From assembly GCA_002989075.1 (NCBI GenBank), contig PSQN01000007.1, forward strand, positions 1,430,206-1,494,205: a DNA stretch of 64,000 nt. Direction: 5' to 3'. The DNA is from Arthonia radiata. Its lineage: Eukaryota; Ascomycota; Arthoniomycetes; Arthoniales; Arthoniaceae. The position numbers were made by a program, and so were the translations under genes. Under the pieces are notes generated by a model. The model ran no database searches. It was given only the letters and a program-made list of their open reading frames with translations, and was not told the DNA's origin. This document shows positions 31,038-42,592 of the stretch, one piece after another. The stretch's first letter is position 1. Each line of letters begins with the position of its first letter.

Positions 31038-32025
31038 CTACCCCTTACGTGGGTTAAAGATCCCTTTGGCCAATTCATTCACGAGCTTTTGCTCAAAACC
31101 GGCAGGATACCAACCCGCTGTTTCCAGATCGTAGATACCTGATACTTGCCAGCCACCTTTAGTCTGTACCAGCTTGACATTTTCTCTCTTGAAGTCAGCA
31201 TGTGTCCACACAAACGGTTTGCTCGTCGGAAACCCCTCCTTCTTCGCACGCCAACCGACCATAGATCTGATCATATCAAAGTCATCATCTCCGTTGAAAG
31301 GGTAGACGCGGTCGTAAAAGTCTTTGCCCCCGCCAGTCAGGTCTACCGCCGTCCATCAGTATCTACTTTCTCCCCAGTTATCATTCAGACTTGGCTGCAT
31401 GAAACTTACGATGCTTCTGATGTTCCTTACTTGGTATGGTTCTGCGATACTCCGTAATAATTTGATAGAGCTGTGCACATAATTGCTTCTTTGCAGTCAG
31501 GTCAGGACCCGACGCATGGTCCCACACCGCCTCAGCCGTCACTCCGGGTGCCATGGCCTCGTATAGAAACATCCATTCGCCATACTATACGATCATGTGT
31601 CAGCAAGGTAGGTTCCGCACGGCCTCTATCCATGCGAAGTTGAGATCGAGACGGCTGTACACTGTCACCGTCAAGGTGCTGTCACCAGGATCAGAGGGAA
31701 GCACAGGGCTTTTACGCTCTGGCCTTACCTGGCGCCATCCATAAATCTCGACGATCGGTAGGTGCGGTGCGTAGTTCCGCATGTACCATATGCTCTGACC
31801 TTCTCCGATGGTAACCTCATCCCCCCATTTGACAACGACTCCAGGTAGTGTGCCATCGGACGGAATCTCAGTCACCGTCGGGCGACCTGCCTTCATCTCA
31901 TGCTGATAAGTATCGTGGACCCACTTGGGATGGTACTTTGCCAGGATCCCTGGTTGGGAGAAGTCCTCGTTTGCTCTTTTAGGCACACGTAGATCGTGGT
32001 TCCAATGAACAATAGAATGCAACAT
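31038..32025 (-). CDS. Aminoglycoside phosphotransferase-like kinase (APH family)
   Basis: Three exons, 31729-32025, 31410-31584 and 31038-31342, give about 258 residues from the ATG at 32025. Intron 1 is 144 bp. Intron 2 may instead start at 31430, which shortens the protein by seven residues. VVKWGDEVTIGEGQSIWYMRN is the N-lobe Lys region, followed by VEIYGWRQ and the hinge WMFLYEAMAPG. THADFKRENV holds the Brenner motif (HxDxxxxN), and YDLETAGWYP stands where APH enzymes keep the metal-binding Asp. Fungi have many such small APH-fold kinases; substrates are mostly unknown and the match does not imply drug resistance. The second half is shorter than usual, so some sequence may be lost or mis-spliced. 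Confidence 0.75.
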
Positions 32026-32997
32026 CCTTGGAGATTCTGCAGTCTGTAGTCTGCACGAGGGCCTCACTGTACTATGACATTCTTATGGAATAACAGGGGC
32101 GAGCCCAGCTGCCACGGTGGCTCCATTGGGCGGACCAGCTTTCAAACTGGCAAGATTACACCTCATTGAAGGCGCGAGCTTAAAGGGTTTCTGACATACG
32201 ACTTGTCCTTCGCGCGCAGTAAAATGTGTCACCTCGAGGTATTAGGCAGTAGTGTTTCATCGGGGGTCCACCATAGAACGACGCTCACCGATGGCAAAAA
32301 CACCTTTCCAGACGCACAGGCACTTCTCCAGAGTAAGTAAGATCCGATACGCACAGACTGGCTGCTTGCGTATGCTATGTGAGGGAAGATTTGGCGAGGT
32401 TTCACGCACCTGTGTGATGACCATTCCAAGACGGGAAGGCTGATGACTTTACAACGGCGGTGGCTCCGAAAGGGACATGGCGAACTAGTCACACCAACAA
32501 TGAGCATTGACTGATGACTGTAAGCGCGCAACACGTCCTGACATCTTGCTCAAGGACGTGTCTTTAATACGGCCTGCCTGGGCCCGACGCCTCGAACCGA
32601 GGGCCATGCTATGCATATGTCTTACCGTAGAACAAGCTAAGCAAACAGCACAGCTGGTTATCCACAACAGGCTGTTAGCGCAGTTTCAGAGTGTATGACG
32701 GGCTCAAGATGATAGCGGCACTCCGTATCTGATGAAGAAAGGTGCGAAGGAGGCAGAATCCTTGTTGTCAATAGGAGTTCTGGCCTCATCAGTCCAAAAA
32801 AGCGCTGACGGCCCTTTGCGTAATAGGCGTGCTTCAAAATGTTTCCAATTGACGTTGGCCCGCTCCTTTGCGATTGAATCAAACTACGTTGCATCGGCAA
32901 GAACGACTGCAAGGCTCAATGCGATTCAAACCCCGCAATATTAACAGTGTAGCACGGCCCGATTGAAGGAAAACTGCATGCTAGCAGAGTCTTACTA
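32026..32997. other. Intergenic region
   Basis: About 970 bases upstream of the APH-like gene. Only short ORFs; no repeat recognised. Confidence 0.4.
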
Positions 32998-33374
32998 AGG
33001 CTGCATTTACTTTGGGCTCCAACATTATCTTCAACCGGATCTTGGTAAAGTCAAATCATCACAAATTGATCGAAGGCTCACTTCATGATCCAATACAAGG
33101 CTTCGTTAACTTATAGTGAAGCCAGATCGTCAAGAATGCCTTGATGATTGCAATTAGACTTCAACATCTCAGTCTTTCTCGGCCACTAGTAGGTGCACAT
33201 ACGTAAATCTGGCCCGTGATCAATCGTCTACCAAATCATGCCTTGCGCTCCTCTAGAGCAGCTCCAGAAACAATTCATCAAGAATTGCGCGCACAGACGG
33301 AATCAAAAGTGGGTCTACCAACGCAAAAGTTGATGATCTGATGATTTAGCTGAAACCGAAAGTAAATGCAGCCT
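32998..33374. mobile_element. TA-flanked MITE (Tc1/mariner-type ends), 377 bp
   Basis: The left end AGGCTGCATTTACTTT and its exact reverse complement at the right end (33359-33374) bound a 377-bp segment. The inverted match continues loosely for a few bases. It is flanked on both sides by TA (32996-32997 and 33375-33376), the target duplicated by Tc1/mariner transposons. The interior has no transposase. A foldback-family copy begins 16 bases beyond its right end, so this spot has taken two insertions. Confidence 0.7.
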
Positions 33375-33389
33375 TACCATCTGCCACTT

Positions 33390-33528
33390 GTATCCCTTTG
33401 GATACGTATGGTCGTTAGCCCTAGCGCCAACACCCTTCTTTTGCGCGCGCACACGCGCAGTTGCGAGAAGACGGCCCGTGTCAGGGTTGGCACTTGGGGC
33501 CAATAGCCATCCGTATTCAAGGAGGTAC
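33390..33528. mobile_element. Second, diverged copy of the foldback element
   Basis: The left arm (33390-33431) starts GTATCCCTTTG and contains ATGGTCGTTAGCC...CTAGCGCCAAC. The right arm (33486-33528) starts GTTGGCACTTGGGGCCAA and ends GTAC. Both align to the arms at 2834-2964, and the centres share CTTTTGCG, CGCAGTTGC and GGCCCGTG. The arms no longer pair perfectly, so this copy is older. Confidence 0.75.
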
Positions 33529-34098
33529 ATCTCCGCCAGTACTTTTTCGGCTGACAACAGTCCTTTCTCGGCTGACAATAGTCCCTCTTCGAGTAACAAC
33601 ATTTCCCTGCAACTAGCGCACAGAGTGAATGCTTTGATTGGTAATAGCAATATTGTGGTATGGCAAACGTTGCCCGTAGGACTTTTCGGTTTCTGGTCAT
33701 GGTTTTTTGTAATACTGCTCAGCGTGCGGTCAGCAGTGTATAGCCGCAATGAGATAGCATGGCGTGATACAATATGCATTGCGGAACGACGATAGCATAG
33801 GGGAGCAACTCTTTGGCAGACGGAAGTGTTGAAGAAGAGACTGGCCCAAGCCCTTCGATCCTTGTCCACAAATGCTCTCCTCATACCATGTCCCCGGTAA
33901 CTTGCAGGTAAAATACTAATTTATCTTTACTGAGCCATGCGTGGAAACGAGAGCACATCCTTCTACGTGGTTTTAGAGGACAGATAGACCATGAGGTCGA
34001 AATTTAAGGAAAGGACGTGGCCGATCAGGCCACAAGTGTCTCATTGGAGGTACTTCATACAGACATCAAAGAACCCCCCGGAACCAATCAAAGCTACC
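33529..34098. other. Intergenic region
   Basis: About 570 bases. At 33540-33600 the phrase CGGCTGACAA recurs twice with similar spacing. Otherwise nothing is recognised. Confidence 0.35.
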
Positions 34099-34389
34099 TT
34101 AGCTAGATGGCCCGACACCAGTCGCATTCTGCAACGCTGTAGCTTCGCTGCCTCGGCCGGTCTGATTCAATCCTCTCTCTGCTAACCCCAGGACTTCGAC
34201 GCCGCGTGGGTCGGCGATGGCCGCGTCGAGTGCGGTTTGTTCAGAGGGGGAGGGCGTTTTCCCTGTCAACTTCTTCCATAGACCTGATATAGCCTGCTTG
34301 TTCCTCCACGCAGCGTAGCTGCCACCTGCGGCAGCAGCCCCGATCCCTAGGACCGCCGAAACGTGACCAACGGTCTCCCAGCCGCCCAT
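34099..34389 (-). CDS. Small predicted membrane-associated protein, 96 residues
   Basis: A single exon from the ATG at 34389. The N-terminal half, GHVSAVLGIGAAAAGGSYAAW, is a Gly/Ala-rich hydrophobic stretch that could be one membrane segment, followed by a basic patch (RNKQAISGLWKKLTGK) and a soluble Ala/Gly-rich tail. I do not recognise the family. Supporting it are sensible amino-acid use and isolation on its strand. It is small enough that chance cannot be excluded. Confidence 0.45.
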   Translation of the reverse strand: MGGWETVGHVSAVLGIGAAAAGGSYAAWRNKQAISGLWKKLTGKTPSPSEQTALDAAIADPRGVEVLGLAERGLNQTGRGSEATALQNATGVGPSS

Positions 34390-36124
34390 AGTTGCTGTTT
34401 CTATCGAACATCAACGTTAGATGTAGCTGATAGAGTGTTGAGGATCAATCTCCACTTACATATCTGTCTTTGGATTTGAAACACTTGTGATTGGGTAAAA
34501 TCAGGATCCTCGAGATCTAGGTATGGAATACTCGCAAGGAGGAATTTCTGTGTGAAATGGGTATCTAATATGATGAGGAGTGCAGGAAGAAGATAGTATG
34601 AAATCTGGATCGGCCTGGAGCAGGAAAAGGCGTCGTTAAAAGCTGTTGCTGTGAGACGCCGAGAGATAAGGCCAGACTGTCTCTTTTACCTTCTGTCTCT
34701 CTCTGTTTCTTTCTGCTTACTTTGTTGTGTCCGCATACCGATTTGACACGACTGCAATACACCTTCTGTCCCGTCCGAAGTACTCGATGGAGCCGGTTCA
34801 TTCTGACATGTCTGAGAACGGCTAAGATGTGTATTGCAGTGGGGTCCGCTCTGGCCAAATTTGTGTCAGGTCTGATGTAGCCGATTTGAAAAGGAAAGCA
34901 TCAGTTAATGACATCTGCTAGGCGCCATGCGAAGAGCGAATGCCCCATGCGGAACCCTGAATCTGATTAGCTGTCCGCCCAGATGCCATTTCATCCCGTC
35001 CCAACACTGGTTCATCCGGCCCCAAGCTGGTACAGTAAGCGCGATAGCGGGCCGAGCCAAGACGTCCTTGAGGCTTCACGAAAGCTACACTGCGGCCCCA
35101 AGAAATGTACTTCGACTTAGTGGCACTTACAAGCCGCAATAAGTTTCAGACACGAAGACGCGGTTAGACGGCTGACTTTTCAGGCCATAGAGAAGAACGC
35201 CCCGAATATCAGCGCTGCTCCTCTGCCGCCGGTGATACGTACGGTGATGTTGACAGTTGGTGGTGGTTTGACGCTTCCCTGTTCAAATCTGCAAACATCA
35301 CATACCTGCTCACGATGACTAGGCAGAAACTGTCAGCACAGCCTCTTCTAGAGTTGGTTCAGGTTTGAAACACAGCAACCTTAGACAACACTAGCACGTT
35401 AGCTATCGGGCGGTAGATCTCGAGGACAGAACAAAATATGTGGGTGCTCTGAGACTTGCACCGGACAAAGTTAATCGTTCGAATGCATCACCTCGAGGCC
35501 GACTGTGTCGGAGTGGCAGAAACGCGTCTGACTTGTCGCCTTGACAGAGCCTTGCACGACACCTACGTGCAAGGGCCGGCTCCCAAGATTTGTGTCGCCA
35601 CAGTACTTCCAACAAAGCCGGTGCCTTCAGACTCGTCAACATCTTATTGGGCTTTCTTCTTGTGACGTTACCCCATCGAAGGAAATTTGAAACCGTTACC
35701 TGCAGATGTGGTCAATGAGCAACCAGTCTTCAGCTTACGGAGTCAGCCGGCACTGCCTGTAAGCATCCAGTACTGACGTCTCTGATACTCATCGGATTTG
35801 GTTTGTCTGCGATGTCGGTGCGTGAGCTTTGTTGGAACACACATGTCGGTCTCATGTCAGTCGTCATGTCCTTTGCGTATCCGACGTGGCTGATGCCTGG
35901 CAAAAGTAAATGTCTAGTGGCATCGCTTGTCTTCATAATGCCACCTCATCAATGCTGATGTAGAGGAAACGATGTCCTGTTCGTCCGAATCAGCAGCCTA
36001 TAAATGTCTTCGAATGCGCGCTCACACTACTCTCAGACCATCATCTTCTAAATCACCACAGAGACAGAATCATAAAACACTTCAACTTCCCGTACCCAAA
36101 TCTTCCCAGCAAAACTCCATACAA
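34390..36124. other. Long intergenic region with a 12-bp inverted repeat
   Basis: About 1.7 kb. ACTGCAATACAC (34751-34762) and its exact reverse complement (34829-34840) form an inverted pair 66 bases apart. No convincing gene is seen; short ORFs at 34918-35142, 35403-35665 and 35730-35936 lack family character. Confidence 0.4.
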
Positions 36125-36544
36125 ATGGCAAACTTCCATCCCATCCACAAGACCGAAGAGGTCTTCGAAAAGGCAGGCGAATTTGTCGTGCATCCTACAG
36201 ACAAAGGTATGCGCGAGGAGCAGGAGAACATCCGCGAGGTTGAGCACGGTACTTTCAAGCCGTCTGAGCATGGCTTCGACAAGAATATGGATAAGTTTGT
36301 TGAGGAGCAGAAGCGCAAAGGCAGTACCAGCAGTACTAGCAGTGCTAGCAGTGGGAAGAGCAAGGATGGCGAGAAGGTGCGTCTTGTAACCCCCTCCCTT
36401 GTGCGTAATGTCCTGCTGATCATTCTTTTTGCAGAAAGGAGGTATCTTGGGTTCGGTCCCTGGTATGCGTCGCTGATGATGGCGATCCGCTCAACTTGGC
36501 ACATACTTGTCCAAAGAGCAGTGCTCGCAGTCGTCGTTGATTGA
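36125..36544 (+). CDS. Small hydrophilic protein, unknown role
   Basis: Exon 1 (36125-36376) encodes MANFHPIHKTEEVFEKAGEF, then HPTDKGMREEQENIREVEHGTF, and a Ser/Thr-rich stretch. The intron is 36377-36434 (GTGCGT donor, TTGCAG acceptor). Exon 2 (36435-36462) adds KKGGILGSVP. A further intron starting GTATGC at 36463 is likely, with acceptors possible at 36516-36530; the last few residues are therefore uncertain. The total is about 95-100 residues. The protein is highly charged and lacks hydrophobic segments. The style is like small stress- or conidiation-linked proteins of ascomycetes, but that link is an impression, not evidence. A start at 35972 is possible but less likely. Confidence 0.6.
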   Translation: MANFHPIHKTEEVFEKAGEFVVHPTDKGMREEQENIREVEHGTFKPSEHGFDKNMDKFVEEQKRKGSTSSTSSASSGKSKDGEKVRLVTPSLVRNVLLIILFAERRYLGFGPWYASLMMAIRSTWHILVQRAVLAVVVD

Positions 36545-37037
36545 TAGTTAAAATCTCCGTAGCTAGAAACAATCGCTTTACCCTCGTACTCTTGAGCTTC
36601 TTCAACGTCTTGATAGTAGGGTAGATGAGCAACGGCGGTGTGACGGTTTGATAGGAGTACTGGATTATCCACACCTGCCTCATTCGGTGCTACCTCATTT
36701 GTGTGTGAGTGCGTATGCAAAAGGGAGACCATCTTAACGATCGGGTGGAGGGTGAAACGCATGTCTTGTTTCTTGGGTGAATTAAAGTCTGACTACTACG
36801 TATCCAGACACGCGACCGTGTTGTCAAACGCCTTAAAGCAACTTGCCGACGCCATTCGCGTAGTTTCTGGTCGTTGTCCCGCGCCGCATCCAAAGCAGAC
36901 GCCCCTTGGTGCATTGAATCGTCGATATATCATCATCAAGCTACACTCGATGGCATAGCCTTATCTCGGTCCGTGATACGCAGCACAAGTCCTCGATGGT
37001 TACCATAGGCACATCATGGGAGAGCGTATTGACCCAA
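36545..37037. other. Convergent 3' intergenic region
   Basis: About 490 bases between the small hydrophilic gene and the 3' end of the Rab gene. Nothing recognisable. Confidence 0.4.
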
Positions 37038-37848
37038 TCAGCAGCACTGACCCCCAGACTTCTGTTTCTCGGGTTCGGTGGACTTGAGATCGATGTTCGT
37101 GCCTTGGCCAGGTCGAAATGGCTGTTGTCCTTCTCCTTGGTCCAATGCCTTCTGCGATACGATGCGATATATTTCTGCCAAGGTTGTCAGCGACATCCAC
37201 TTTCAGATCCACGGAATAGACCTACCGGTGAGAATGTTCTGGAATGCAAGCTCAACGTTGCTCGCGTCCAGAGCTGACGTCTCGATGAAGCTGAGATTGT
37301 TTTCGCTTGCAAATTGCTTCGCCTCCTCCGTCGGAACGGCGCGCAAATGCTTCAAATCACTCTTGTTACCCACGAGCATGATGACAATGTTGCTATCGGC
37401 GTGGTCGCGTAGCTCTTTCAACCATCGTGTCACATTCTCGTACGTCTGATGTTTGCTAATGTCGTAGACCAAAAGCGCGCCGACAGCACCACGGTAGTAA
37501 GCGGAAGTGATAGCGCGGTATCGTTCTTGGCCTGCTGTATCCCAGATCTGTGCTTTGATGGTCTTGGAATCGACGGAGATGGACCGCGTGGCGAACTCCA
37601 CGCCGATTGTGGATTTAGAGTCAAGATTGAACTCATTGCGCGTGAATCGACTCAACAAATTGGATTTGCCGACGCCGGAATCACCAATCAATACGACTGC
37701 ACCATGACAGTGAGCGAGGGGTGGTGGGGCTGTGAAAGAGGGCGTGGTGGTTTACCTTTGAAAAGAAACTGTGAGCACGATTAGCTGTCATTGACCGATA
37801 TCATATGAACAAGAAAGACTCGGCGTACATCATACTCGTCGTTGGCCA
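37038..37848 (-). CDS. Rab11-type small GTPase (Ypt3/Ypt31-like)
   Basis: Four exons, 37828-37848, 37756-37768 (13-base microexon), 37226-37696 and 37038-37174, with introns of 59, 59 and 51 bp, give 213 residues. [26 protein letters not shown] joins across the microexon to the P-loop. Further motifs are [10 protein letters not shown] (switch I), [20 protein letters not shown] (switch II), GNKSDL and [11 protein letters not shown]. The C-terminus ends GGQCC, a double-geranylgeranylation signal. Rab11 proteins drive exit from the late Golgi and recycling endosomes to the growing tip. All residues needed for GTP binding and turnover are present. Confidence 0.96.
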
Positions 37849-38301
37849 TGGCTCTGGTCTCGACTTGATGTCAAAGTCAAAGACTTTGCTTGTAGCGGCT
37901 AGGCAGTGGCCTTGATTCAAGTGAGGAGGATGCAGAGGAACGGGTGTTGGTGGCCGGTGATGCTGATAGATGCTGAACACTTCGCCCGTGCCTATGCGTT
38001 GAAGTGAGTAGCACTTTAGAGGACTGAAACGGCGCCGGGTAAAGGATGTGGCCTAGAATGACAAGAAGGAAAGACTGAGGGAAAGATGTGGTGGGCTTAA
38101 CTCCGTCTCAGACAAAGACCCTGACTGCCTGATGCGGAGCTTCACGATTCACGCTACTGCTGTATACTGCTTAGCTGCAGCAACCGGCGGTGATCTTAAG
38201 CAGGAGCCACGACGGAGCGTCCTATCTCATCTTCATTCAGATGGAAACCGTTCTGGATTTCGGGTCTCGAATGCGACGCTACGCGACAGTCATCTTTAAA
38301 A
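37849..38301. promoter_or_regulatory. Divergent promoter region, Rab11 and chromodomain genes
   Basis: About 450 bases separate the start codons of two divergently transcribed genes. Both promoters must lie here. I see no distinctive motif. Confidence 0.45.
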
Positions 38302-41300
38302 ATGGATGACGAATACGAGGATGATGACCTCGACAGCGTCTCCGTCGTAGGTAAGTTTCACTCCATTCTCACTTTCTTGGGTTTTTGGCAGGGCGATACC
38401 TCGAAGAGTCCGCCTGGGATTATATCGACGGTAGTCTAGTTGCTGTATCCAGCATTCCGAGTCAAGGTCCCATGTATCGATATCAAAAGCATGCGGGGAT
38501 TTCCTTTTTTCTAAGAAGGACAGTGCTCAGCAACTGGTTTCCATGCGTTGCCTCGAAGCGCCGGTATTGAGACTTGAACACTACAACCGGGAACTCTGTT
38601 CAAAAAAGGGTGTTGACGTTCCCTAGGTACTTCGTAGAGCTTCCGCCCCTGTTGCTCGAGCATTTAGATGATAGCCGACACACCGATGCTGCTCTCTAAG
38701 CTCCGCTTTGCAGGAGTTTTGCCATTATGTGCGTGTTGTATGAGGCTGCTAACATCACTCTTAGGCCTCACACGAAGCTGAGATGAATGATCAGTCACGT
38801 GCGTGGGACGTCGAGGAGATCTTAGCCGAGAAGACAGAGTTTGGAGAATGGGAGAACGAAGAAACCGGCGAAGTCGAGAAAGGATGGATCAAGCACTACT
38901 TGATCAAGTGGATAGGCTGGAGCATGCACTATACGACCTGGGAGCCCAAAAAGAACCTAGTTGATGGCAAAGAAGAGACACTCCGCCAATGGCAGCGCCA
39001 ATCCATGCTACTGAGGCGAGAGAAGGATGACGTATTTGATGTTCAAAAATGGGCAGAAGAACGCAAAGAGTACATGCGGCGCAAGGATGTCAAACGTCTA
39101 CGCCTCGGAATGGCAGCAATTGGTGGTTGGGACTCCCAGGAGTCGGAAAGCGAGTATGAGGAAGACGCCAGCGATTCGGCAGTCGAGAGAGCCCGATCAC
39201 GACCGTCGCCCGCGCTGGAAGGATCTTCCGAAGATGATAAGCCTCTCATGAATAGAGCACGTCCCGATGCGCATCAGGCGAAGCGACGACGGGTCTCCGT
39301 TCAGAGCGTGCCAAGCACGAAGGCAAAGTCTCAAATTACGCGAAAAGAAGCTTCCAAGCGCCGGCGTGTCTCAAATCCCGGTGTCCCCATGGCGCGGTCA
39401 GCGGCGGCAGTGGCTACCGCTGATGTCTCACGAGCAGGTCCAATTCGCCACGAGCCGGCGTGCGGTGGCTCAGCCATCACAATGAGACGCACGGCTCCCA
39501 AGGCGTCCAGAATTGACATCTTCGGTGACTGGAGCGCCGCAAAGCCGCGTCACCGCAATTACTCAATGGCTGGCAAGGCTGGCCGAGGCTATTCAACACT
39601 GCAGCATCAGAACCGGGCAAGAAAGAAGGAACGAGTCGATTTCGCGCCTCCGCTACTGGCCGAGGACGGCTCCTCACCACCCTTGCAAAGATCGGCTAAA
39701 GCAAGCTCTTCCAGTAATGCATTACAACAGAGAAACGAGCAACTTGTTGAAAACGCGCAAGATCTCTTGACGTGCTGGTATTGGGTGAGTTCGGAGCCTG
39801 TTACCCTTGCATGGAATTCATGCGTGCATGACATCTTGCGGTGAGATCACTGGCGCTACTTGCGAGGAGCTATTCCTCCAACTGCACATGTCAAGTTTGA
39901 ACGCTGCGAGAGTGCTTGTGCTGACAAGCTTTTCGAAACAGGCAAATGCTAAATGTATATTTGGCGTCAACTGTGCGCTTGAGCATTCTCATCAAGGAAA
40001 GAAGGTAAATCTAGAGCATCCACACCTACCCTTCTGTTACCTCAAACTCAATATCTGGCAGCTAGCGCGCCGGCGTTGACTAAAAATGCTTTGATTGGAA
40101 CAATGAACGATTTGTAGAAGGTGCTGTGCTGACATCTTGTTCTTAAGGTGGCTTGGGAAGGGAATCGATTACAGAAGAATGAAGGAACCTGCTATTACTG
40201 GTTGACACAGCATTGCAACAACACCCCTGAGTCATGCGCGTATTCTCACAACATCACTCCGTACCTTGTTCCACTTTCTGGAAGACGCATTACAAAAACA
40301 GATCTTTATCAGCCTCCTGCGGCTGGGTCAGACCATGAAAAAGCAGTGTCAGCGACCAGGGCGATCCCACCCTCACGTTCCATAGTACCTCGACCACAGC
40401 GTACCGAACAAGATCTCGAGCCTATTCCTGACGTGGAGCTAGCTGGTTACCAGGATCGACCACATCCCAAGGAGCATTTAGGCTGTCATTTTTATAATTT
40501 TGGTACCTGTCACAAAAGCGCGGATCAGTGCAAATTTCCTCACGTCAAAACAAGATGGGTTCGGAGTCCCAATCATTCTGCCGCCCGGTATAACCCATCT
40601 GGTCGAGCATTCTGGCAGCCTTGGCAAAGACAAGTAACCGCCTCATTTGGGCAGGGCTCGTCACTTGAACACGCGCGAACACTTCCCATCCGGGCCCAGT
40701 CACCCCAGCAACGCTCTGATACCCCGCCTCCGGCGACAAAAAACCCTCAGGCTGTGTTGCCCTTTCTTTCCCATCCGACTCATACGGCTCACGACAGCTC
40801 CTCGGAATTAGCTATCGAACAAAGCAGCCACGATACCATGGTCACGCTATCAATAAGAGAACCTCCATGCAAGCTTGAAGCTGCAGTCAAAAGCCTAGCG
40901 AAAGAAAACGTTGGGCTACTGGAGCGTTCGACTGGAGAGCTTTTGCTCGAGTGCATGTGCAGTAGTGATGATGCGAAGGCAACCCAGATGTTCGATGGCT
41001 ACGTAGGTAAGCATACATTATAGCCACGCGTCAGCCTTGAAGTGTCCCTCCTTGATGCAAGCTAACGCTCAGCAACTCAGCACTCGACGACGGCGACCTC
41101 ACAGCCTCCGACGACTACTCAGCTCGACAGCTTGGGAAAGTTGCCGATACCTTAGTAGCGCATTCAGCTGCAGCTGTGTGTTTTCAAGTCAATTTCTGTG
41201 CTGTCATATATCCCCTCAAGGGCGACTGGAGCCAAATCTTGAAGCCAAAATCACGGGCTCATCCACAAGCACTATTGCGCGTTCAGCTACTTCCGCCAAT

Positions 41301-42592
41301 GGCTTCACCATGTCCGCAACTCGAAACAGACAACGAAAAGAAGGCGAAGCATATTTCAAGATCACAGACCGCGCACGACAGGCGCTACGAACATCCGTCC
41401 TTTGACTCTCTTTTTGAGACCTCAGGTGGTGAGTGGAAAGCCTACAGGTGTTTGCATGAGTGCTGTACGTTGTACTAATGACTTGAATCTAGGCGGTAAA
41501 GCAGCTTCTCGTGTGGTATTCGTCATATTCCAAGCTAGCTTCCAAGACAACTTTGATGCTCTCACGAATCGTTTCATGTCTTCCAATATAAGGGTCTACC
41601 ACAGTACCGTCGCTGGTTCCTGGGCCTTCTTTCACAAAGTGCATGGCTCTTCGCCGGCGGGTGGAGTGATCCTGATACACGAAAGCTTCCCTGTTTCTCA
41701 TTGCAAACGGCTGCCATACATTCAAGACTTTCTCTCCCTCGGCCGGTTCAATTTCTTCCGTTTTTCTGATGAGCCGTCAACGCAGAACGCAATGGCGACG
41801 CCTGAGTCACCCTCAAAGGAGCAGCTGCGTGTTGCTGATCATATCCCAGAATTTGTCCGGTTGTTCCCGGGAGGACAAGCCGTCTACCTGATGGACGATT
41901 GTCTAGAAGAGCAGCCTCACGATTTGCTACCCGCACTCCGTCGCCTCGCCTATCGAGCACGGGCCGCCAAAACGCCCACCTACATCCTAGGACGACCAGG
42001 CTTGATAGAATGGGCTGCGCAGCTCGCAGGACAAGAGGCAAGTCGTCCCGATCACGAAATCATGCGCGAAGACGACAAGGTACACATGGCTATATACAAG
42101 CTTCTGCTTGAGCTCACCGAGAGCGAGACCCTTTGCAAGGTCGAGAGCCTTGACGCTGACGACATCCCCGACTATACGCAGCGCTGGGAGGCCGATAACG
42201 CGGAGACGGCAAACTTTATGGTAGACTGGTATGCGAGGTGGGGATTGCAGCACGCTGAAGGGGTGAGGCGGTTCTACGTGCTGAGCATGATGAGAAGCTC
42301 ACTTCGCGAGGAGTGGAAGCGGAAGTACGCTCATCTGACTGTCATGACACCGCAGAAGTGGTGCGACGAGGAAGCGAGCAAGGAGGTGAGTCCAACACTT
42401 ACGTCATCTTCACTCTTGTTCTAGCTGCTGCGGCTTCACTTGTTTTGATTGGTGGATTTCCTGGTGGTCCGATAGCGAATTATGTGCTCTGTGTGGAGCC
42501 CTAGCTGACATCTAAACCAGGACAAGAAACATCGAGCTGAACGGGAGCTGCGCAAGTCAGTCAGCGCCATGAGTCCAGGCGAGAGTCATTGA
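38302..42592 (+). CDS. Chromodomain protein with three CCCH zinc fingers
   Basis: Seven exons: 38302-38346, 38765-39784, 39942-40004, 40148-41006, 41081-41428, 41493-42385 and 42521-42592. The product is 1099 residues. The leader is acidic (MDDEYEDDDLDSVSV). A chromodomain lies at about residues 28-85 (WDVEEILAEK, HYLIKWIGWSMHYTTWEPKKNL). A long disordered part has basic KRRR clusters. Three CCCH fingers follow: CWYWANAKC...C...H (352-370, split by an intron), CYYWLTQHC...C...H (391-410) and CHFYNFGTC...C...H (489-508). The C-terminal 300 residues form a globular part (VVFVIFQASFQDNFDALTNR, VRLFPGGQAVYLMDDCL). This architecture recurs in uncharacterised ascomycete proteins. Binding methylated histone tails and RNA is inferred from the domains. 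Intron 1 (418 bp) is unusually long and may hide another exon. Confidence 0.8.

Noticed and set aside
31038-32025. APH-like gene as an antibiotic-resistance gene
   Set aside because: Fungal genomes have many APH-fold kinases, and sequence alone gives no sign of aminoglycoside specificity.
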